Assembly (NCBI GenBank): GCA_002305575.1 | Contig: DBPP01000030.1 | Span: forward strand, 1 to 30,424 | Direction: 5' to 3' | Length of the DNA stretch: 30,424 bases | From: Ruminococcaceae bacterium UBA1417 | GTDB lineage: Bacteria > Bacillota > Clostridia > Oscillospirales > Acutalibacteraceae | Part shown: positions 13,871 through 22,294 of the stretch, piece by piece | Position numbering within the stretch: the stretch's first letter is position 1 | Layout: each line of letters starts with the position of its first letter | The notes under the pieces: model-generated | Seen by the model: the letters and a program-made list of their open reading frames with translations, nothing else | Told to the model about the DNA's origin: nothing | The model's database searches: none | Translations under genes and position numbers: made by a program

Positions 13871-15250
13871 ATGGCGTTTGAAGGTCTTGCCGATAAGCTC
13901 GGCAATGCGTTTAAAAAACTGAAAAATAAGGGCAAGCTTTCTGAGGCGGACGTCAAGGAGGCTATGCGTGAGGTCCGGCTCGCGCTGCTCGAAGCGGACG
14001 TCAACTACAAGGTCGCCAAGGATTTCACAAAGCGCGTCACGGAGCGCGCCGTGGGCGAGGACGTTATGGAGAGTCTGACGCCCGCGCAGATGGTCATCAA
14101 GATCGTCAACGAGGAGCTGACCCAGCTCATGGGCGGTAGCGAGGAGCGGCTGAAAATGCCCGCGCATCCGCCGGCCGTCATCATGATGTGCGGCTTGCAG
14201 GGCGCCGGCAAAACGACGCACGCGGCCAAGCTCGCCAAAATGCTCAAGGGCCGCGGCAACCGGCCGCTGCTCGTCGCCGGCGATATTTACCGCCCGGCGG
14301 CCATCAAGCAGTTGCAGATCGTCGGCGAGCAGGCCGGCGTTCCGGTGTTTGAGATGGGTACGGAGAATCCGGTGCGCATCGCACAGGCGGCGGTCCGACA
14401 CGCGCGCGACTACGGCAATGACTACGTGATCATCGATACGGCCGGCCGGTTGCAAATCGACGAGGCGCTGATGGATGAGCTCAAGAACATCCGGGAGGCT
14501 GTGCAGCCGACCGACATTCTGCTTGTGGTTGACGCGATGACCGGTCAGGAAGCTGTGAATGTTGCCAAGGCGTTCGACGACCTGCTCGACATCACCGGCG
14601 TGATCCTGACAAAGCTCGACGGCGATACCCGCGGCGGCGCGGCGCTCTCCGTCAAGGCGGTCACGGGCAAGCCGATCAAATTTGCCGGCACCGGCGAAAA
14701 GCTCGACGATCTCGAGGTTTTCCACCCGGATCGCATGGCGAACCGCATCCTCGGCATGGGCGACGTGCTTTCGCTGATCGAACAGGCCGAGGCGCGCATC
14801 GACGAGAAGGCTGCGGCCCGCACCGCCGAGCGTATGATGCAGAACAAAATGGATTTCAACGACCTGCTTGACCAGTTTCAGCAGGTGAAGAAAATGGGTC
14901 CACTCAAAGGCATCCTCTCGAAGCTGCCGGGCGTCAACAGCGCGAAGCTCGACGAAATGGACATCGACGACCGCATTATGGACCGCAACGCGGCGATCAT
15001 CCTCTCGATGACGCCTGAGGAACGTGCAAAACCCGAGCTTTTGCAGGCCTCGCGCAAGCGGCGCATCGCGGCCGGCTGCGGCATGAAGGTGGAGGATGTC
15101 AACCGCCTGTGCAACCAGTTGCGGCAGATGCAGAAGTTGATGAAGCAGTTTGGCGGCAAAAAAGGCAGAAAAATGATGTCCCGCATGGGTGGCATGGGTG
15201 GTTTTGGCGGCCCGGATATGGGCGGCATGGGCGGTTTCCCGCCGTTTTAA
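13871..15250 (+). CDS. ffh: Signal recognition particle protein Ffh
   Basis: 459 aa; start ATG 13871 with GGAAGGA upstream. Domains: helical N domain (1-95), SRP GTPase G domain with P-loop GLQGAGKTT (108-116), DTAGRL and TKLDGDTRGGAA, then the Met-rich M domain (from about 320), which binds SRP RNA and signal peptides. The C-terminus is a Gly/Met-rich tail (MGGMGGFGG). It brings ribosomes making membrane and secreted proteins to FtsY. Full length for the family. Confidence 0.97.
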   Translation: MAFEGLADKLGNAFKKLKNKGKLSEADVKEAMREVRLALLEADVNYKVAKDFTKRVTERAVGEDVMESLTPAQMVIKIVNEELTQLMGGSEERLKMPAHPPAVIMMCGLQGAGKTTHAAKLAKMLKGRGNRPLLVAGDIYRPAAIKQLQIVGEQAGVPVFEMGTENPVRIAQAAVRHARDYGNDYVIIDTAGRLQIDEALMDELKNIREAVQPTDILLVVDAMTGQEAVNVAKAFDDLLDITGVILTKLDGDTRGGAALSVKAVTGKPIKFAGTGEKLDDLEVFHPDRMANRILGMGDVLSLIEQAEARIDEKAAARTAERMMQNKMDFNDLLDQFQQVKKMGPLKGILSKLPGVNSAKLDEMDIDDRIMDRNAAIILSMTPEERAKPELLQASRKRRIAAGCGMKVEDVNRLCNQLRQMQKLMKQFGGKKGRKMMSRMGGMGGFGGPDMGGMGGFPPF

Positions 15251-15323
15251 ACGTAAATATTGCCGACGTTTCGTTGGTTAATAGATAAAATTTATATTTA
15301 AATAAACTTTGGAGGAATTTATC

Positions 15324-15563
15324 ATGGTTAAGATCAGACTTCGCAGAATGGGCGCTAAGAAAGCTCCGTTTTACCGCATTGTTGTGGCGGATTCCCGCTA
15401 CCCGAGAGACGGCCGTTTCATCGAGGAAATCGGCTACTACGATCCGATGGAAGAGCCGAGCGTTGTGAAGGTCGACCCGGAAAAGGCGAAGGCCTGGATG
15501 GAGAAGGGCGCGCAGCCGACGGATACCGTTAAGGCGCTGTTCAAGAAGCACGGCGTAATCTGA
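15324..15563 (+). CDS. rpsP: 30S ribosomal protein S16
   Basis: 79 aa from ATG 15324 (GGAGGA 8 nt upstream). It begins MVKIRLRRMGAKKAPFYRIV and contains DGRFIEEIGYYDP, the S16 signature. It is a small-subunit assembly protein. Between ffh and khpA, the standard Firmicutes order. The leader is AT-rich but has no clear-cut promoter. Confidence 0.97.
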   Translation: MVKIRLRRMGAKKAPFYRIVVADSRYPRDGRFIEEIGYYDPMEEPSVVKVDPEKAKAWMEKGAQPTDTVKALFKKHGVI

Positions 15564-15600
15564 TTGGCCTCGCTCATTTGCTGAGAAAGGATCATCCAAT

Positions 15601-15834
15601 ATGCAGGAACTTTTAAAGATCATTGCGCAGGGCCTGGTCGAGCAGCCGGACGCTGTTTCGGTTACGATGGACGAGCCCCGCGACGACGGCTCCGTCGTCT
15701 ATCACCTCCACGTTGCCGAGGAGGACATGGGTCGTGTAATCGGCAAGCAGGGACGCATCGCCAAGGCGATCCGCGTAGTCATGCGCGCCGCCGCGACACG
15801 GAGCAACGAAAAGGTCATCGTCGAAATCGATTGA
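15601..15834 (+). CDS. khpA: KH-domain RNA-binding protein KhpA (YlqC)
   Basis: 77 aa, ATG 15601, with AAAGGA upstream. It is a single KH domain with the GxxG loop in GRVIGKQGRIAKAIR. KhpA binds RNA together with KhpB and affects division and translation in Firmicutes. It sits 37 nt after rpsP in the conserved operon; a hairpin follows before rimM. Confidence 0.93.
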   Translation: MQELLKIIAQGLVEQPDAVSVTMDEPRDDGSVVYHLHVAEEDMGRVIGKQGRIAKAIRVVMRAAATRSNEKVIVEID

Positions 15835-15838
15835 TCGC

Positions 15839-15869
15839 AAGGGCGTACGGGTTTCCCGCGCGCCCTTTT
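15839..15869 (+). terminator. Possible attenuator between khpA and rimM
   Basis: AAGGGCG (15839-15845) pairs with CGCCCTT (15861-15867), with an inner CGGG/CCCG stem and TTT loop; a short TTTT follows. The gene order continues on the same strand, so it may only lower read-through. Confidence 0.5.
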
Positions 15870-15970
15870 GCTGCCCTTGCGCATAAATGTGCGGGCGGCA
15901 GGCATCGTCCCGCTGCCGTGGGACGGCGGGAAACGGGCTGGATGAGTCCGGAGCATTAGGAGGTTGAACG

Positions 15971-16525
15971 ATGAAGAAACAGTTTCTTGAGGCCGGCCGG
16001 ATTGTCGGCACACACGGCGTGCGCGGCGAAATGCGTGTGGAGCCGTGGTGCGATTCCGCGGCGTTTCTCCAAAAATTGAAGCGTCTGTATTTTGACGAGG
16101 GCCGTACAGACGCCGGTCTGCTCGCTTCGCGCGTGCACAAAAGCCTGCTTTTGATCCGTTTGCAGGGCGTGGAGAGCGCGACGCAGGCCGACCTCTACCG
16201 CGGGCGCGTGCTGTATCTGAACCGCGACGATGTGCGCCTGCCGGAAAACCGCTATTTTATCAGCGATCTGATCGGCCTTTCCGTCATCGACGATGCGACC
16301 GGCGTGGTATACGGCACGGTGCGCGAGGTGTTCGAGACGGGCGCGAACAACGTTTACCGCATTGTGAACGAAGAAGGCGGGGAATTTTTATTCCCGGCAG
16401 TCGATGCGATGATCGCCAAAACGGATATCGACGCCGGCGAGCTGTTTGTGCGGCCGATTCCGGGAATATTCGGCGAAGAAGCGGATACACTGACTGCGGG
16501 GGAGGAAGACGGCGATGCGCATTGA
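15971..16525 (+). CDS. rimM: Ribosome maturation factor RimM
   Basis: 184 aa, ATG 15971 with AGGAGG upstream. The N-terminal RimM domain opens with the typical GRIVGTHGVRGEMRV; a PRC-barrel (from about residue 95) has YFISDLIGLSV and GEFLFPAVDAMI. It helps 30S head assembly and binds S19. It overlaps trmD by 11 nt, showing coupled translation. Confidence 0.95.
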   Translation: MKKQFLEAGRIVGTHGVRGEMRVEPWCDSAAFLQKLKRLYFDEGRTDAGLLASRVHKSLLLIRLQGVESATQADLYRGRVLYLNRDDVRLPENRYFISDLIGLSVIDDATGVVYGTVREVFETGANNVYRIVNEEGGEFLFPAVDAMIAKTDIDAGELFVRPIPGIFGEEADTLTAGEEDGDAH

Positions 16526-17237
16526 CATTGTGACGCTCTTTCCCGAAATGTGCGAGACGCTGCTCGGCGAAAGTATCATCGGCCGCGCCCGCGCGCGCGG
16601 GTATTTGCAGGTGTGCTGCCACCAGTTGCGCCGTTGGGGCGAGGGCGCGCACAAGCGCGTGGATGACTGCACCTTCGGCGGCGGCAAGGGCATGCTGCTG
16701 ATGGCGGAGCCGATCGCCGCCGCCTTCGACGCCGTTACAGAACACACCGGCGTGCGCCCGCATATTCTGTATATGTCCCCCCGCGGCCGTGTTTTGAACC
16801 AGGAAAAGGTCAAAGCGCTCGCCACGCATGAGAATCTGCTGATTCTCTGCGGCCACTACGAGGGCGTGGATGAGCGCGTGCTGGAAGCGTACGGGGTGGA
16901 GGAAATTTCCATCGGCGATTTTGTGCTTACGGGCGGCGAGTTGCCGGCCGTCATCCTCACGGATGCCGTGGCGCGGATGCTGCCGGGCGTGCTTTCCGAG
17001 GACGTCTGCTTCGAAGAAGAGAGTCATTTTGACGGTTTGCTCGAATACCCGCAGTATACGCGGCCGGCCGTTTGGCGCGGACGCGCCGTGCCGGAAGCGC
17101 TTATGAGCGGACACCATGAAAACATCCGGAAATGGCGCCGCAAGCAGTCGCTTCTGCGCACGCAACAGGTGCGTCCGGACCTCTTTTCCCGGCACACGCT
17201 CACCGCGGAGGATCGCCGGATTCTCGGACAGAAATAG
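16515..17237 (+). CDS. trmD: tRNA (guanine-N1)-methyltransferase TrmD
   Basis: 240 aa, ATG 16515 with GGGGGAGGAAG upstream. Motifs: MRIDIVTLFPEMCE, GGGKGMLLMAEPI, and the SPOUT knot region SIGDFVLTGGELPAV followed by LEYPQYTRPAVWRG. It methylates G37 of tRNAs from S-adenosylmethionine to stop frameshifting. Full length. Confidence 0.97.
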   Translation: MRIDIVTLFPEMCETLLGESIIGRARARGYLQVCCHQLRRWGEGAHKRVDDCTFGGGKGMLLMAEPIAAAFDAVTEHTGVRPHILYMSPRGRVLNQEKVKALATHENLLILCGHYEGVDERVLEAYGVEEISIGDFVLTGGELPAVILTDAVARMLPGVLSEDVCFEEESHFDGLLEYPQYTRPAVWRGRAVPEALMSGHHENIRKWRRKQSLLRTQQVRPDLFSRHTLTAEDRRILGQK

Positions 17238-17374
17238 ACGCATTTCGACGGGGATTCCGCTAAGAACCCGCACAAAGCAACGAAATGTTTTCAACATACA
17301 GTGCAAAGTGCACAAACGGGTCTGCTAAAAAAAGGACATGCGACAGGCATATATCCAAAAATAGGCGCGTGCGC

Positions 17375-17402
17375 TTGACGAGCAGACAAATTATGCTATA
17401 AT
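17375..17402 (+). promoter_or_regulatory. Sigma-A promoter of the HPr gene
   Basis: TTGACG (17375-17380), 16-nt spacer, TATAAT (17397-17402), 80 nt before the HPr start. HPr therefore has its own transcript after trmD. Confidence 0.8.
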
Positions 17403-17482
17403 AAGACGCGTAGGGGTCGATCCCCAAAATCGTTTTTCCCGAATTTCAGAATGAACTGATTATTACCAGGAGAGTGAATCGC

Positions 17483-17746
17483 ATGTGTGTTAAGGAAGTT
17501 GTTGTGCAGAATCAGGTAGGTCTTCATGCAAGACCGGCCACGTTCTTCATTCAGAAGGCTAATGAGTTCAAGTCTTCCATTTGGGTTGAGAAGGAAGAGC
17601 GTCGCGTGAACGCGAAGAGCCTTCTCGGCGTTCTGTCTCTCGGCATTGTCGGCGGCACGAAGATTGATATCATTGCGGATGGTTCTGACGAGCAGGAGGC
17701 TGTTGACAGCCTGGTTGCGCTTGTGGAATCTGGTTTTGCGGAATAA
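17483..17746 (+). CDS. ptsH: Phosphocarrier protein HPr of the PTS
   Basis: 87 aa from ATG 17483 (AGGAG 8-10 nt upstream; an in-frame GTG at 17474 overlaps that site). His15 in QVGLHARPA accepts phosphate from enzyme I. Ser46 in NAKSLLGVLSLG is the HPr-kinase site used for carbon-catabolite control in Firmicutes. Having both residues makes this a true HPr rather than a Crh protein, which lacks His15. It stands alone, without ptsI. A strong terminator follows. Confidence 0.93.
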   Translation: MCVKEVVVQNQVGLHARPATFFIQKANEFKSSIWVEKEERRVNAKSLLGVLSLGIVGGTKIDIIADGSDEQEAVDSLVALVESGFAE

Positions 17747-17764
17747 TTTTACCGGCACAAACGG

Positions 17765-17798
17765 CGCCTATCGGAGTATTCCGGTAGGCGTTTCTTTT
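17765..17798 (+). terminator. Terminator of the HPr gene
   Basis: CGCCTATCGG (17765-17774) pairs with CCGGTAGGCG (17781-17790) with one wobble, then TTTCTTTT. Confidence 0.88.
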
Positions 17799-17831
17799 AT
17801 CTGCGGCCTGTACGAAAGGACGGGGACGGCT

Positions 17832-19706
17832 ATGGTTTTTCTGACGGAAGAGAAAAAACAGCATATCCGGGAGTTGCGCCGCAAGGCGATGAAGCTGCCG
17901 TTGCATCCGGGCGTTTATATCATGCACGACAAATCCGGCACGATCATTTATATCGGTAAGGCAAAGGCGCTCAAGAACCGCGTCAGCCAGTATTTCGGCT
18001 CAGAGAAAAACCACGATGAAAAAGTGCGGCGGATGGTGTCGAACGTCGAGTATTTCGAGTATATCCTGACGGACAGCGAATTCGAGGCGCTGATCCTCGA
18101 AAGCAGCCTCATCAAGCAGCATCAGCCGAAGTACAACATCCTGCTCAAGGACGATAAGGGCTATAGCTACATCAAGGTGACGGCCGGCGACTGGCCGCGC
18201 ATCCTCGAGACCAAACAGGTGCTTGACGACGGCGCGAAATACATTGGGCCGTACCTTTCGGCGTGGACGATCAAGGACACGGTGGAGGAGGCGCGGAAGA
18301 TCTTCCGGTTGCCCTCCTGCACGCGGAAGTTCCCGCAGGATTTCGGCAAAGGGCGGCCCTGCCTGAATTATTACATCAAGCAGTGCTGTGCGCCGTGCCG
18401 CGGTCACGTGAGCCGCGAGGAATACCAGGAAGCCGTGCAGGACGCGCTCGATTTCATCCGCGGTGGCGCGAGCGATTCGGTGCGCGCGCTGACGGAAAAA
18501 ATGAATGAGGCCGCGGAAAACATGGAATTCGAGCTGGCGGCGCGTATACGCGACCGCATTGCGGCTATAAATAAACTCAAGGAACGCCAGAAGGTGGTGG
18601 CCAGCCGCGTGCCGGAGCAGGACGTCTTTGCACTGGTGCTCAGCGGGGAAAAGGTGAGCGTGCAGGTGTTCCGCTTTTCGGGTGGCCGGCTCTACGACCG
18701 GGAATCGTTTATCCTAAACGGAGACAGCGACCCTGAACAGATCCGGAGCGAATTTTTGACGCAGTATTACGGGATCCGCGAAAAAATCCCGCCGGTTATC
18801 ACGCTTGACGGCGCTGTGAACGACGGTGAAGTGATTGCCCAGTGGCTTACGCAGAAGGCTGGCCGGCGCGTGAAGCTGCACATCCCGCAAAAGGGGGAGC
18901 AGAAGCAGCTTGTGGAAATGTGCCGCACCAACGCGGCGGAGGCGCTGGCGCAGGCTATGGGCCGCAGCACAGGGCGCGAGACCTCGGCGCTCGACGAACT
19001 GCGCCAGCTGCTGAATTTGCCGAAAACGCCCGAGTATATCGAATCGTACGATATTTCCAATCTGGCGGGCGGGGAAAATGTGGCGGGCATGGTGGTTTTC
19101 GAGCATGGACGGCCGCTCAAAAGCGCGTACCGCCGTTTTAAAATCAAGACCGTCGAAGGTCAGGACGATTACGGCAGCATGCGCGAGGTGATCGCGCGGC
19201 GCTTTTCCGAGTATCGGGAGGCCGGAGAAGCCGGAAACGGCGAGGGCTTCGGCCGCCTGCCCGACCTCATCCTGCTCGACGGCGGCCGGGGCCACGTTGC
19301 CGCGGTGCGTCCGCTGCTTGTGCAGATGGGCATTGATGTGCCGGTTTACGGCATGGTCAAGGATGACAAACACCGCACGCGCGCCATTGCCGAGGACGGC
19401 GGGGAAATCTCGATCCATTCGAACCGCGCCGCTTTTACGCTGGTTTCCACGATTCAGGACGAAGTGCACCGCTTTGCCATCGGCTACCACCGCCAGCAGC
19501 GTAAAAAAAATACGATTTCTACAACGCTGACCGGCATCCCCGGCATCGGGGAGACGCGCGCGCGGGCGCTGATGAAGCATTTCAAAACCGTGCGCGCCAT
19601 CAGCGAGGCTACGGTGGCCATGTTGGAGGAGACGCCGGGAATGAATGCGCCGGCAGCTCGTGCCGTTTACAATTTCTTCCATCCGCAGGCACCTGCGGAG
19701 GACTGA
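17832..19706 (+). CDS. uvrC: Excinuclease ABC subunit C (UvrC)
   Basis: 624 aa from ATG 17832 (AAAGGACGGGG upstream); the reading frame is open far into the HPr gene, but that is chance. Residues about 23-100 are the GIY-YIG nuclease (PGVYIMHDKSGTIIYIGKAK), making the 3' cut. A Cys cluster and a UVR domain (about 215-250, FELAARIRDRIAAINKL) bind UvrB. The RNase-H-like domain makes the 5' cut (SYDISNLAGG, LILLDGGRGHV). The tail is a double helix-hairpin-helix (GIPGIGETRARALM). Nucleotide excision repair; full length. Confidence 0.97.
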   Translation: MVFLTEEKKQHIRELRRKAMKLPLHPGVYIMHDKSGTIIYIGKAKALKNRVSQYFGSEKNHDEKVRRMVSNVEYFEYILTDSEFEALILESSLIKQHQPKYNILLKDDKGYSYIKVTAGDWPRILETKQVLDDGAKYIGPYLSAWTIKDTVEEARKIFRLPSCTRKFPQDFGKGRPCLNYYIKQCCAPCRGHVSREEYQEAVQDALDFIRGGASDSVRALTEKMNEAAENMEFELAARIRDRIAAINKLKERQKVVASRVPEQDVFALVLSGEKVSVQVFRFSGGRLYDRESFILNGDSDPEQIRSEFLTQYYGIREKIPPVITLDGAVNDGEVIAQWLTQKAGRRVKLHIPQKGEQKQLVEMCRTNAAEALAQAMGRSTGRETSALDELRQLLNLPKTPEYIESYDISNLAGGENVAGMVVFEHGRPLKSAYRRFKIKTVEGQDDYGSMREVIARRFSEYREAGEAGNGEGFGRLPDLILLDGGRGHVAAVRPLLVQMGIDVPVYGMVKDDKHRTRAIAEDGGEISIHSNRAAFTLVSTIQDEVHRFAIGYHRQQRKKNTISTTLTGIPGIGETRARALMKHFKTVRAISEATVAMLEETPGMNAPAARAVYNFFHPQAPAED

Positions 19707-19796
19707 ACGCCGCGGCTTTAAAGGCGTATGTGGGCGTGAAAAGGGGCAGAAAAGAAAGAAATTCCGCTTTTTTCGCCGTTTCTCGTCAAAAAACGG

Positions 19797-19825
19797 TTGA
19801 CATATTCCACGAATAATGGGATAAT
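19797..19825 (+). promoter_or_regulatory. Promoter of rsmD-coaD
   Basis: TTGACA (19797-19802), 17-nt spacer, GATAAT (19820-19825), 33 nt before the rsmD start. Confidence 0.75.
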
Positions 19826-19857
19826 CAGTTTGTTAAATCGAAAGGAGTTGTTCCCGC

Positions 19858-20403
19858 TTGCGCATCATTACCGGGTCCCGCCGGGGGAGAAAGCTGAAGA
19901 CGCTGGAGGGGCAGGCGGTTCGACCCACGCCGGATCGCGTGAAGGAAGCGCTGTTCAACATCCTGCAATTTGACGTGGAGGGCCGGGTGTTTCTTGACCT
20001 GTTCGCCGGCTCCGGGCAAATTGGCCTGGAGGCGCTGAGCCGCGGTGCGGCGCGCGCCGTGTTTGTCGATCAGGCAAAGGCGTCCTGCGCGGTTGTGGAG
20101 GAGAATGTGCGCGCGACGGATTTCAGCGCGCAGGCACAGATTGTTAATGCGGATTACGCCGCCTTTCTGCTGCGCGGTGCGGGACCGTTTGACATCGCAT
20201 TCCTCGATCCCCCTTACCGCACCGGCACACTCGAAAAAGCGCTCGTTGCGGTCGTGCCACATATGCATCGCGGCGGGATTGTGATCTGCGAGCATCCGGT
20301 AGATGAACCGCTGCCCGAACAGGCGGGCGAATTCGTCCGCACGCGCGTATATCGCTATGGAAAAATTCTGCTGACCGCTTATCGCCATGCAAGCATGGCC
20401 TGA
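19858..20403 (+). CDS. rsmD: 16S rRNA (guanine966-N2)-methyltransferase RsmD
   Basis: 181 aa from a TTG start (AAGGAG 10 nt upstream). It begins MRIITGSRRGRKL, followed by RPTPDRVKEALFNIL. The SAM-binding Rossmann motif is FLDLFAGSGQIGLEAL, and the catalytic motif is DPPY in IAFLDPPYRTG. It methylates G966 of 16S rRNA. It is followed by coaD after 22 nt, a conserved pair in Firmicutes. Confidence 0.93.
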   Translation: MRIITGSRRGRKLKTLEGQAVRPTPDRVKEALFNILQFDVEGRVFLDLFAGSGQIGLEALSRGAARAVFVDQAKASCAVVEENVRATDFSAQAQIVNADYAAFLLRGAGPFDIAFLDPPYRTGTLEKALVAVVPHMHRGGIVICEHPVDEPLPEQAGEFVRTRVYRYGKILLTAYRHASMA

Positions 20404-20425
20404 GCGTTGAGGTTGGGGATAAATC

Positions 20426-20926
20426 ATGAAAATAGGAATCTGCCCGGGCAGTTTTGACCCGGTTACGCTGGGGCACATGGACATCATCACCCGGGCGTGT
20501 AAAATTTTTGATAAGGTAATTGTCGCGGTGCCGATCAATCCGGACAAGCATTTCAGCTTTTCGGTTGAAGAGCGTATGGACATGCTGCGCACGGTGACCG
20601 AAGGCATGGGCGTTGAGGTGGACAGTGTCAGCGGTCTGCTGGCGGATTACGCCCGGGAGCGGGGCGCTGTGGCCATCATCAAGGGGCTGCGCGCTGTTTC
20701 GGACTACGAGTATGAATTTCAGATGGCGCTTGCCAACAAGCAGCTGAACCCGGATGTGGAAACCATGTTCCTGCCGACGCGTGTTGAGAACATGTTTCTC
20801 AGTTCCAGCCTGGTCAAACAGGTGGCTGGCTTTGGCGGAGACATCTCGCACTTTGTGCCTGAATGCCTCCTCGACAGAATCAACGAAAGATTATGCCGTA
20901 CGGCGCGCAACGGAGCGCACGGCTGA
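20426..20926 (+). CDS. coaD: Phosphopantetheine adenylyltransferase (CoaD)
   Basis: 166 aa, ATG 20426. It has the nucleotidyltransferase start GICPGSFDPVTLGHMDII with the T/HxGH-type motif (T14-L-G-H17), IIKGLRAVSDYEYEFQMA, and SSSLVKQVA near the C-terminus (ISSS-type site). It catalyses the fourth step of coenzyme A synthesis, 4'-phosphopantetheine plus ATP to dephospho-CoA. The C-terminus (RTARNGAHG) is slightly longer than usual. Confidence 0.96.
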   Translation: MKIGICPGSFDPVTLGHMDIITRACKIFDKVIVAVPINPDKHFSFSVEERMDMLRTVTEGMGVEVDSVSGLLADYARERGAVAIIKGLRAVSDYEYEFQMALANKQLNPDVETMFLPTRVENMFLSSSLVKQVAGFGGDISHFVPECLLDRINERLCRTARNGAHG

Positions 20927-20946
20927 ACGAGAAAGGAATGGAAACC

Positions 20947-21438
20947 ATGAGCAACAATCAGGCAGCAGTGGAAGATTTGATCGATGAGCTTTACGACGTT
21001 CTGGAAAAGGGTTGGAGCCTCCCGCTTTCCGGCGGCAAGTCCTTTATTGATACCGAGGAAGCCAGACAGATTCTCGATGAGATCCGCGAGGCGATTCCGT
21101 CCGAGGTGCGTAAGGCCAAGGCCATTGTGGCAGACCGCGCGCAAATCATCAGCGAGGCGCAGCGCGAGGCGGAGACCATTGTGCGTGTTGCCGAGGAAAA
21201 GGCGAAAACGCTTGTCAATCAGGAGGAGATCGTCCGCCAGGCACAGGCAAAGGCGAACGACATCATGGCGCAGGCGCAGGTGAAATTCCGCGATATGCGC
21301 AAGGCTTCGAACGATTATGTCGAGGACATCATGCGCCGCACCGACGAATCCCTCACAACGGCGCTGGCCGAGTTGCGCAAGACCCGGCAGTCTTTGCGTG
21401 CCGCGCAGCAGCCCGCCCAGCAGACCAACGAGCAGTAA
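20947..21438 (+). CDS. Coiled-coil protein resembling ATP-synthase b-subunit/DivIVA-like helices
   Basis: 163 aa. ATG 20947 is preferred because AAAGG lies about 10 nt upstream, whereas ATG 20938 is too close to it. Residues about 1-45 are a short conserved head (LIDELYDVLEKGWSLPLSGG); 45-150 are nearly continuous Glu/Arg/Ala-rich helix (EEARQILDEIREAIPSEVRK, later AKANDIMAQAQVKFRDM). It has no membrane segment or signal peptide. Similar proteins follow coaD in clostridia, where they are called hypothetical or ATPase-like. A structural or division role is possible from position, but not shown. Confidence 0.75.
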   Translation: MSNNQAAVEDLIDELYDVLEKGWSLPLSGGKSFIDTEEARQILDEIREAIPSEVRKAKAIVADRAQIISEAQREAETIVRVAEEKAKTLVNQEEIVRQAQAKANDIMAQAQVKFRDMRKASNDYVEDIMRRTDESLTTALAELRKTRQSLRAAQQPAQQTNEQ

Positions 21439-21470
21439 GCCCGTGTACGTCGGGCAGAAACGAATCGCGA

Positions 21471-21505
21471 AACACCCGGCAAGCGTTTTTTGCCGGGTGT
21501 TTTTT
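21471..21505 (+). terminator. Strong terminator after the coiled-coil gene
   Basis: AACACCCGGCA (21471-21481) pairs with TGCCGGGTGTT (21491-21501), 9-nt loop, then six T. It ends the rsmD-coaD unit. Confidence 0.93.
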
Positions 21506-21736
21506 CATTTTGGCGGCGGAAAAGCGCGGGGTGCTTTTCTGTTTTGTCAAAAAAGCACCCACACTTCCGTGTAAGCTGTACAAAATGTAAACTTTCTGTG
21601 AATGAATTTTTGCCGCACTTTTGCAGGGGGAATATGGGACACAACATGTAGTGTGTAGAACTGCTTTTTCTGAAAAATAAGCACTATTTATTTGTTTTGA
21701 AAATCGAACGCGGTAAACATAATTTTATATTTTGGG

Positions 21737-21765
21737 TTGATTTTGAACGCCGGATACGGTATAAT
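21737..21765 (+). promoter_or_regulatory. Promoter of the division/cell-wall cluster
   Basis: TTGATT (21737-21742), 17-nt spacer, TATAAT (21760-21765). It gives a leader of about 100 nt before mraZ. Confidence 0.85.
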
Positions 21766-21776
21766 GTACCCATTGA

Positions 21777-21800
21777 GTGGCAAACTGTGGTGCTCGGTGG
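21777..21800 (+). promoter_or_regulatory. MraZ operator: three GTGG boxes at 10-bp steps
   Basis: GTGG occurs at 21777-21780, 21787-21790 and 21797-21800, exactly one helical turn apart and just past the likely transcription start. MraZ is known to bind repeated TGG-type boxes with this spacing in front of its own gene, so this is very probably its self-repression site. Confidence 0.85.
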
Positions 21801-21872
21801 CAAAAAGGACAGGAAACAGGGGAAAGCGACCTTTTTGTGCGGCCGGGAAACCGGGAAGGGGGAGAATGCCGT

Positions 21873-22292
21873 ATGCTGATGGGCGAATACCAGCACAACA
21901 TGGACGCCAAGGGGCGCGTGACGATTCCGTCGCGCTACCGCGAAGAGCTCGGCGAGACGTTTTACGTCTCCAAGGGGCTGGACGGCTGCCTCACCCTGTA
22001 CTCAGAAGAGCAGTGGCAGATCCGCGTTGCGAAAATCAACGAGTTGCCGGATTCGCAGACCCAGTACATCCGCCGCGCGCTCTATGCGACGACGGACCGC
22101 GTTACGCCGGACAAGCAGGGCCGCATTCTCATCAGCCCGACGCTCCGGCAGCATGCCGGCCTCACCAAGGACGTTACCGTCATCGGCGTCGGTACCACAG
22201 CGGAAATCTGGGATAGCGCACGCTGGAAGACATTTAACGATACCATGTCGAGCGAGCAGCTGCTGAACGACATGAAGGCCCTCAATATTTGA
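21873..22292 (+). CDS. mraZ: Transcriptional regulator MraZ
   Basis: 139 aa from ATG 21873 (AAGGGGGAG 8 nt upstream). It has two AbrB-like halves, each with the DxxGR motif: MDAKGRVTIPSRYRE near residue 11 and PDKQGRILISPTLRQ. It forms a ring-shaped oligomer that binds repeated boxes and controls the mra/dcw operon; the boxes at 21777-21800 fit this. It ends 2 nt before the rsmH ATG. Confidence 0.96.
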   Translation: MLMGEYQHNMDAKGRVTIPSRYREELGETFYVSKGLDGCLTLYSEEQWQIRVAKINELPDSQTQYIRRALYATTDRVTPDKQGRILISPTLRQHAGLTKDVTVIGVGTTAEIWDSARWKTFNDTMSSEQLLNDMKALNI

Positions 22293-22294
22293 CG

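Larger units (their letters stand above)
21506..21872 (+). other. Long leader of the mraZ operon
   Basis: An AT-rich stretch without a gene. It holds a second 10-bp perfect hairpin (GGGTGCTTTT 21529-21538 with AAAAGCACCC 21551-21560, no T-run after it), a sigma-A promoter (21737-21765) and a triple GTGG MraZ operator. Nothing recognisable was seen in 21561-21736. Confidence 0.6.

Noticed and set aside
13787..14725. Long - strand open frame opposite ffh
   Set aside because: The ffh frame has all SRP motifs; the opposite frame shows none.
17646..17831. N-terminal extension of UvrC running into the HPr gene
   Set aside because: It crosses the HPr gene and a terminator, and ATG 17832 with a ribosome site gives a normal-length UvrC.
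21529..21560. Second terminator after the coiled-coil gene
   Set aside because: The 10-bp stem is perfect, but no T-run follows on either strand; kept only as a leader hairpin.
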